The position numbers and the translations under genes are program-made. DNA of 64,000 bases from Promicromonospora umidemergens (GTDB taxonomy: Bacteria; Actinomycetota; Actinomycetes; Actinomycetales; Cellulomonadaceae): NCBI RefSeq assembly GCF_024171995.1, contig NZ_JAMTCT010000003.1:248001-312000 (forward strand), read 5' to 3'. Below, one piece after another: positions 61,340 to 64,000 of the stretch (position 1 is its first letter; every line of letters starts with the position of its first letter). The notes under the pieces were generated by a model. That model saw only the letters and a program-made list of their open reading frames with translations, was not told the origin of the DNA and made no database searches.

Positions 61340-61444
61340 ATGACCAAGGCAGCGCGCATCTTCCTCGTGACCACCCGTCACGCGATGCCCATGTGCGCCA
61401 TGCCGACCGGTGCCTGCGACTGCTGTCGCAGCTGTCAGCCCTGA
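61340..61444 (+). CDS. cysteine-rich leader peptide of the sulfur-assimilation operon
   Basis: 34 codons, starting MTKAARIFLVTTRH and ending ACDCCRSCQP. Five cysteine codons are present, four of them in the last nine codons. The ATG is 7 nt after a TAACGT -10, so it is the first thing translated on the mRNA. Ribosomes would stall at the Cys run when charged Cys-tRNA is scarce, and this could open the start region of the sulfite reductase gene 158 nt downstream. Cysteine-rich upstream ORFs before sulfur genes are known in mycobacteria. TCCTGT (61524-61529) could pair with ACAGGA (61589-61594), the ribosome site of the next gene. Confidence 0.7.
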   Translation: MTKAARIFLVTTRHAMPMCAMPTGACDCCRSCQP

Positions 61445-61602
61445 CGCGCTCCCTCGCCCCTGCAAGGTCAGCGCGCGCCGCCGGCCCGCAGCGCTGAGTC
61501 CCTGGTCATCCCGGGAACCGGCTTCCTGTGCCCGCACGACGCGCACAACTCCCCCAGCTCCAGCTCCACGCCCGCGCGCCTCGCACGAACAGGACCCCAC
61601 AC

Positions 61603-63330
61603 ATGGTCAACACTGCCCCTGCCCGGACCGAGACCCCGACCAAGACCGCGAAGCGTCCGGCCCGCCCGAACGGCCAGTGGAAGGTCGACGGCCCCGCACC
61701 GCTGAACCACAACGAGGAGTTCAAGGCGGAGTCCGACCCGCTGGAGGTCCGCGACCGCATCGAGCGGATCTACGCCAAGGAAGGTTTCGACTCCATCCCC
61801 GGCGACGACCTGCACGGGCGTTTCCGCTGGTGGGGCCTCTACACGCAGCGCAAGCCCGGGATCGACGGCGGTAAGACCGCCACGCTCGAGCCGCACGAGC
61901 TCGAGGACAAGTACTTCATGCTGCGCGTCCGGATCGACGGCGGGGCGCTCAGCACCGAGCAGCTGCGGGTCATCGCGGGCATCAGCACCGAGTTCGGCCG
62001 CGACTCCGCGGACATCACCGACCGGCAGAACATCCAGCTCCACTGGATCGAGGTCGAGGCGATGCCAGAGATCTGGCGACGCCTCGAAGCCGTGGGGCTG
62101 AGCACCACGGAGGCCTGCGGCGACGTACCGCGTGTCATCCTCGGCAGCCCGGTCGCGGGGGTCGCGAAGGACGAGCTCATCGACCCGACGCCGGTGATCG
62201 AGGAGATCCAGAAGCGCTTCATCGGGGACCCTGCACTGGCGAACCTCCCCCGCAAGTTCAAGACGGCGATCACCGGCCACCCGAGCCTCGACGTCGTGCA
62301 CGAGATCAACGACGTCTCGTTCGTCGGCGTCGAGCACCCCGAGCGCGGTATCGGCTACGACGTGTGGGTGGGCGGCGCCCTGGCGACGACGCCGCGCTTC
62401 GCGGAGCGCCTCGGTGCGTTCGTCTCGGCCGAGGAGGCGCCGGAGGTCTGGCACGGCGTCGTCAGCATCTTCCGCGACTACGGCTACCGCCGGCTGCGCA
62501 ACAAGGCCCGCCTGAAGTTCCTGCTCGCCGACTGGGGCGTCGAGAAGTTCCGCGAGGTGCTCGAGACCGAGTACCTGGGCTACCGGATGACCGACGGCGA
62601 CGCCCCGCCCACACCTGCCGAGCTGGGCCTGGCCGAGCGCGGCGACCACATCGGCGTCCACGAGCAGCACGACGGGCGGTTCTACGTGGGCGCAGCGCCG
62701 ACCGTCGGCCGGGTCGCCGGCGAGAACCTGGCGCGGCTCGCCGACGTCGCAGAGGCGCACGGCAGCCGCCGGGTCCGGCTGACACCGCTGCAGAAGGTGC
62801 TGGTCCTCGGCGTCACGCAGGACCAGGTCGAGCCGCTCATCGCCGACCTGGACGAGCTCGGCCTGCACGCCCGGCCGAGCCTGTTCCGCCGGAACACGAT
62901 CGCCTGCACGGGCATCGAGTACTGCAAGCTCGCGATCGTGGAGACCAAGGCCACATCGGCCGAGGCGATCACGCAGCTCGAGGAGCGGCTCGGGGACCTC
63001 AAGGACCTCAAGCCACTGACCTTGCACGTCAACGGCTGCCCCAACTCCTGCGCGCGCATCCAGACGGCGGACATCGGCCTCAAGGGTCAGCTCGTGATGG
63101 ACGACGACGGCAACCAGGTGCCCGGCTTCCAGGTGCACCTCGGTGGCGGGCTCGCCTCTGTGGAGCGGGACGACGCCGGGCTCGGCCGCACGGTGCGTGG
63201 CCTCAAGGTGACGGCCGACGGGATCGGTGACTACGTGGAGCGCGTGGTGCGCCGGTACGACGCCGACCACGACGGCGCGGAGACGTTCGCACAGTGGGCG
63301 CACCGCGCCGACGAGGAGGCCTTGCGATGA
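61603..63330 (+). CDS. sir: assimilatory sulfite reductase (ferredoxin type)
   Basis: 575 residues of the nitrite/sulfite reductase family, which reduces sulfite to sulfide with siroheme and a [4Fe-4S] cluster. The cluster cysteines are visible as CTGIEYC (C435, C441) and NGCPNSC (C479, C483). RQNIQLHWI near residue 145 belongs to the first ferredoxin-like half. The ATG has AGGA about 9 nt upstream. A nitrite reductase role is possible in principle, but the overlap with cysH (ATGA) and the Cys-rich leader make sulfite the likely substrate. Confidence 0.92.
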   Translation: MVNTAPARTETPTKTAKRPARPNGQWKVDGPAPLNHNEEFKAESDPLEVRDRIERIYAKEGFDSIPGDDLHGRFRWWGLYTQRKPGIDGGKTATLEPHELEDKYFMLRVRIDGGALSTEQLRVIAGISTEFGRDSADITDRQNIQLHWIEVEAMPEIWRRLEAVGLSTTEACGDVPRVILGSPVAGVAKDELIDPTPVIEEIQKRFIGDPALANLPRKFKTAITGHPSLDVVHEINDVSFVGVEHPERGIGYDVWVGGALATTPRFAERLGAFVSAEEAPEVWHGVVSIFRDYGYRRLRNKARLKFLLADWGVEKFREVLETEYLGYRMTDGDAPPTPAELGLAERGDHIGVHEQHDGRFYVGAAPTVGRVAGENLARLADVAEAHGSRRVRLTPLQKVLVLGVTQDQVEPLIADLDELGLHARPSLFRRNTIACTGIEYCKLAIVETKATSAEAITQLEERLGDLKDLKPLTLHVNGCPNSCARIQTADIGLKGQLVMDDDGNQVPGFQVHLGGGLASVERDDAGLGRTVRGLKVTADGIGDYVERVVRRYDADHDGAETFAQWAHRADEEALR

Positions 63331-64000
63331 CCACGGTGGAAGCGGCACCGACCTCCTCTCTCTCGCTCTCCGGGCACGGCGCGGTCGTGAACCCGCGCCT
63401 TGCGCGCGTGCGCGCCCGCGCCGCCGCCCGCGAGAGCATCCGTGCCATGCGACCGGCCGCGCGGGCCAAGCGCCGCCGTCGGACCCCCGAGGAGCTGCGC
63501 GCCGTGGTGGAGCGCGGGCAGGCCCAGCTGAACGCCTGCGCGGACTCGCCGGAGGCGGACGCGCAGGCGGTCATCGCATGGGCCGTGCGTGAGTTCGGGC
63601 CGTACCTGGCGGTGGCCTCCTCGATGCAGGACACCGTGCTGTCGCACCTCGTGGCCGAGCAGTTCCCGTTCGTGGACGTGCTGTTCGGCGACACGGGCTA
63701 CCACTTCGCCGAGACGCTGGGCACGCGCGGCGCCGTGGAGATCGAGCTCGACGTCAACGTCGTGGACGTGCGCCCCGAGCTGACCGTGGCCGAGCAGGAC
63801 GCCGCGTACGGGCCAAGGCTGCACGACCGCGACCCCGAGGCCTGCTGCGCCATGCGCAAGGTCGCGCCGATGCAGAAGGCGCTGGAGAACTACGAGGCGT
63901 GGGCCACCGGCGTGCGCCGCGAGGAGACCGCCGCACGCGCCAACGCGCCGCTCGTGAGCTGGGACGAGCGCAACGGCGTGGTGAAGATCAACCCGATCGC
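63327..64000 (+). CDS. cysH: adenylylsulfate (APS) reductase, N-terminal part (cut by window end)
   Basis: 224 codons are visible. After a basic N-terminal extension of about 55 residues comes the PAPS-reductase fold with AVASSMQDTVLSHLV (P-loop-like) and LFGDTGYHFAET. A Cys pair, DPEACCAMRKV (C173-C174), marks the [4Fe-4S] type that reduces APS to sulfite. The second Cys pair and catalytic Cys would lie beyond the window. It overlaps the sulfite reductase stop by 4 nt, so sulfite is handed to the enzyme made beside it. Confidence 0.92.
   Translation, partial: MTTVEAAPTSSLSLSGHGAVVNPRLARVRARAAARESIRAMRPAARAKRRRRTPEELRAVVERGQAQLNACADSPEADAQAVIAWAVREFGPYLAVASSMQDTVLSHLVAEQFPFVDVLFGDTGYHFAETLGTRGAVEIELDVNVVDVRPELTVAEQDAAYGPRLHDRDPEACCAMRKVAPMQKALENYEAWATGVRREETAARANAPLVSWDERNGVVKINPI

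Noticed and set aside
1-64000. tRNA or rRNA genes, CRISPR arrays, insertion sequences, integrases
   Set aside because: No T-arm-like tRNA signature, regular spacer array, transposase or integrase motif was found on reading both strands and the translated frames.

Overview
The window is high-GC DNA from an actinobacterium. Codon use is GC-rich, many genes start with GTG, and many promoters have a TANNNT -10 box 6-9 nt before the start codon, as in leaderless actinobacterial transcripts. Gene content (LhgO, DUF4082 proteins, assimilatory sir/cysH) would suit a Micrococcales member such as Promicromonosporaceae or Cellulomonadaceae. That placement is inference only.

Layout. 1-5.2 kb: the N-terminal third of a PcrA/UvrD helicase, a methyltransferase, an MFS exporter with a propeller-like partner, and a lipoprotein. 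5.2-9.2 kb: a giant secreted DUF4082 protein. 9.3-10.5 kb: lhgO. 10.7-56.3 kb: one very large glycopolymer cluster. The left half (10.7-34.6 kb) encodes amino-sugar synthesis (Gfo/Idh dehydrogenase, SDR, two DegT aminotransferases, two left-handed beta-helix acyltransferases), glycosyltransferases, a Wzx flippase, two short Wzz-like proteins, a Wzy-like polymerase, a NodB-type deacetylase, a beta-helix protein, an AMP-ligase / PLP-decarboxylase / acyl-carrier-protein module, and a priming phosphosugar transferase. A low-molecular-weight tyrosine phosphatase and a BY-kinase follow (34.7-37.2 kb). The right half (37.9-56.3 kb) has a second polymerase, acyltransferase, flippase and priming transferase, six glycosyltransferases, a sulfotransferase, a kinase-like protein and a large LamG/PKD secreted protein. 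Two priming enzymes, two flippases and two polymerases suggest two polysaccharides, or one composite locus.

56.3-64 kb is a different neighbourhood: a GNAT, an S9 peptidase, small membrane proteins, a lower-GC pair of unknown secreted/membrane proteins, and an assimilatory sulfur operon (sulfite reductase and APS reductase, cut by the window end) preceded by a cysteine-rich leader peptide.

The most striking signal is regulatory. A 7-nt box, TTCACCC / GGGTGAA, often in direct repeats 11-14 nt apart, lies in nearly every promoter region of the cluster and is essentially absent after 55 kb. Its distance from the presumed -10 depends on orientation: 32-34 nt when TTCACCC reads on the coding strand (nine promoters), and 37-39 nt when GGGTGAA does (six promoters). 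This implies one activator controlling about 15 promoters of the whole cluster. The repeats resemble actinobacterial PhoP boxes. No DNA-binding regulator is encoded in the window. I saw no tRNA, rRNA, CRISPR array, insertion sequence or transposase.
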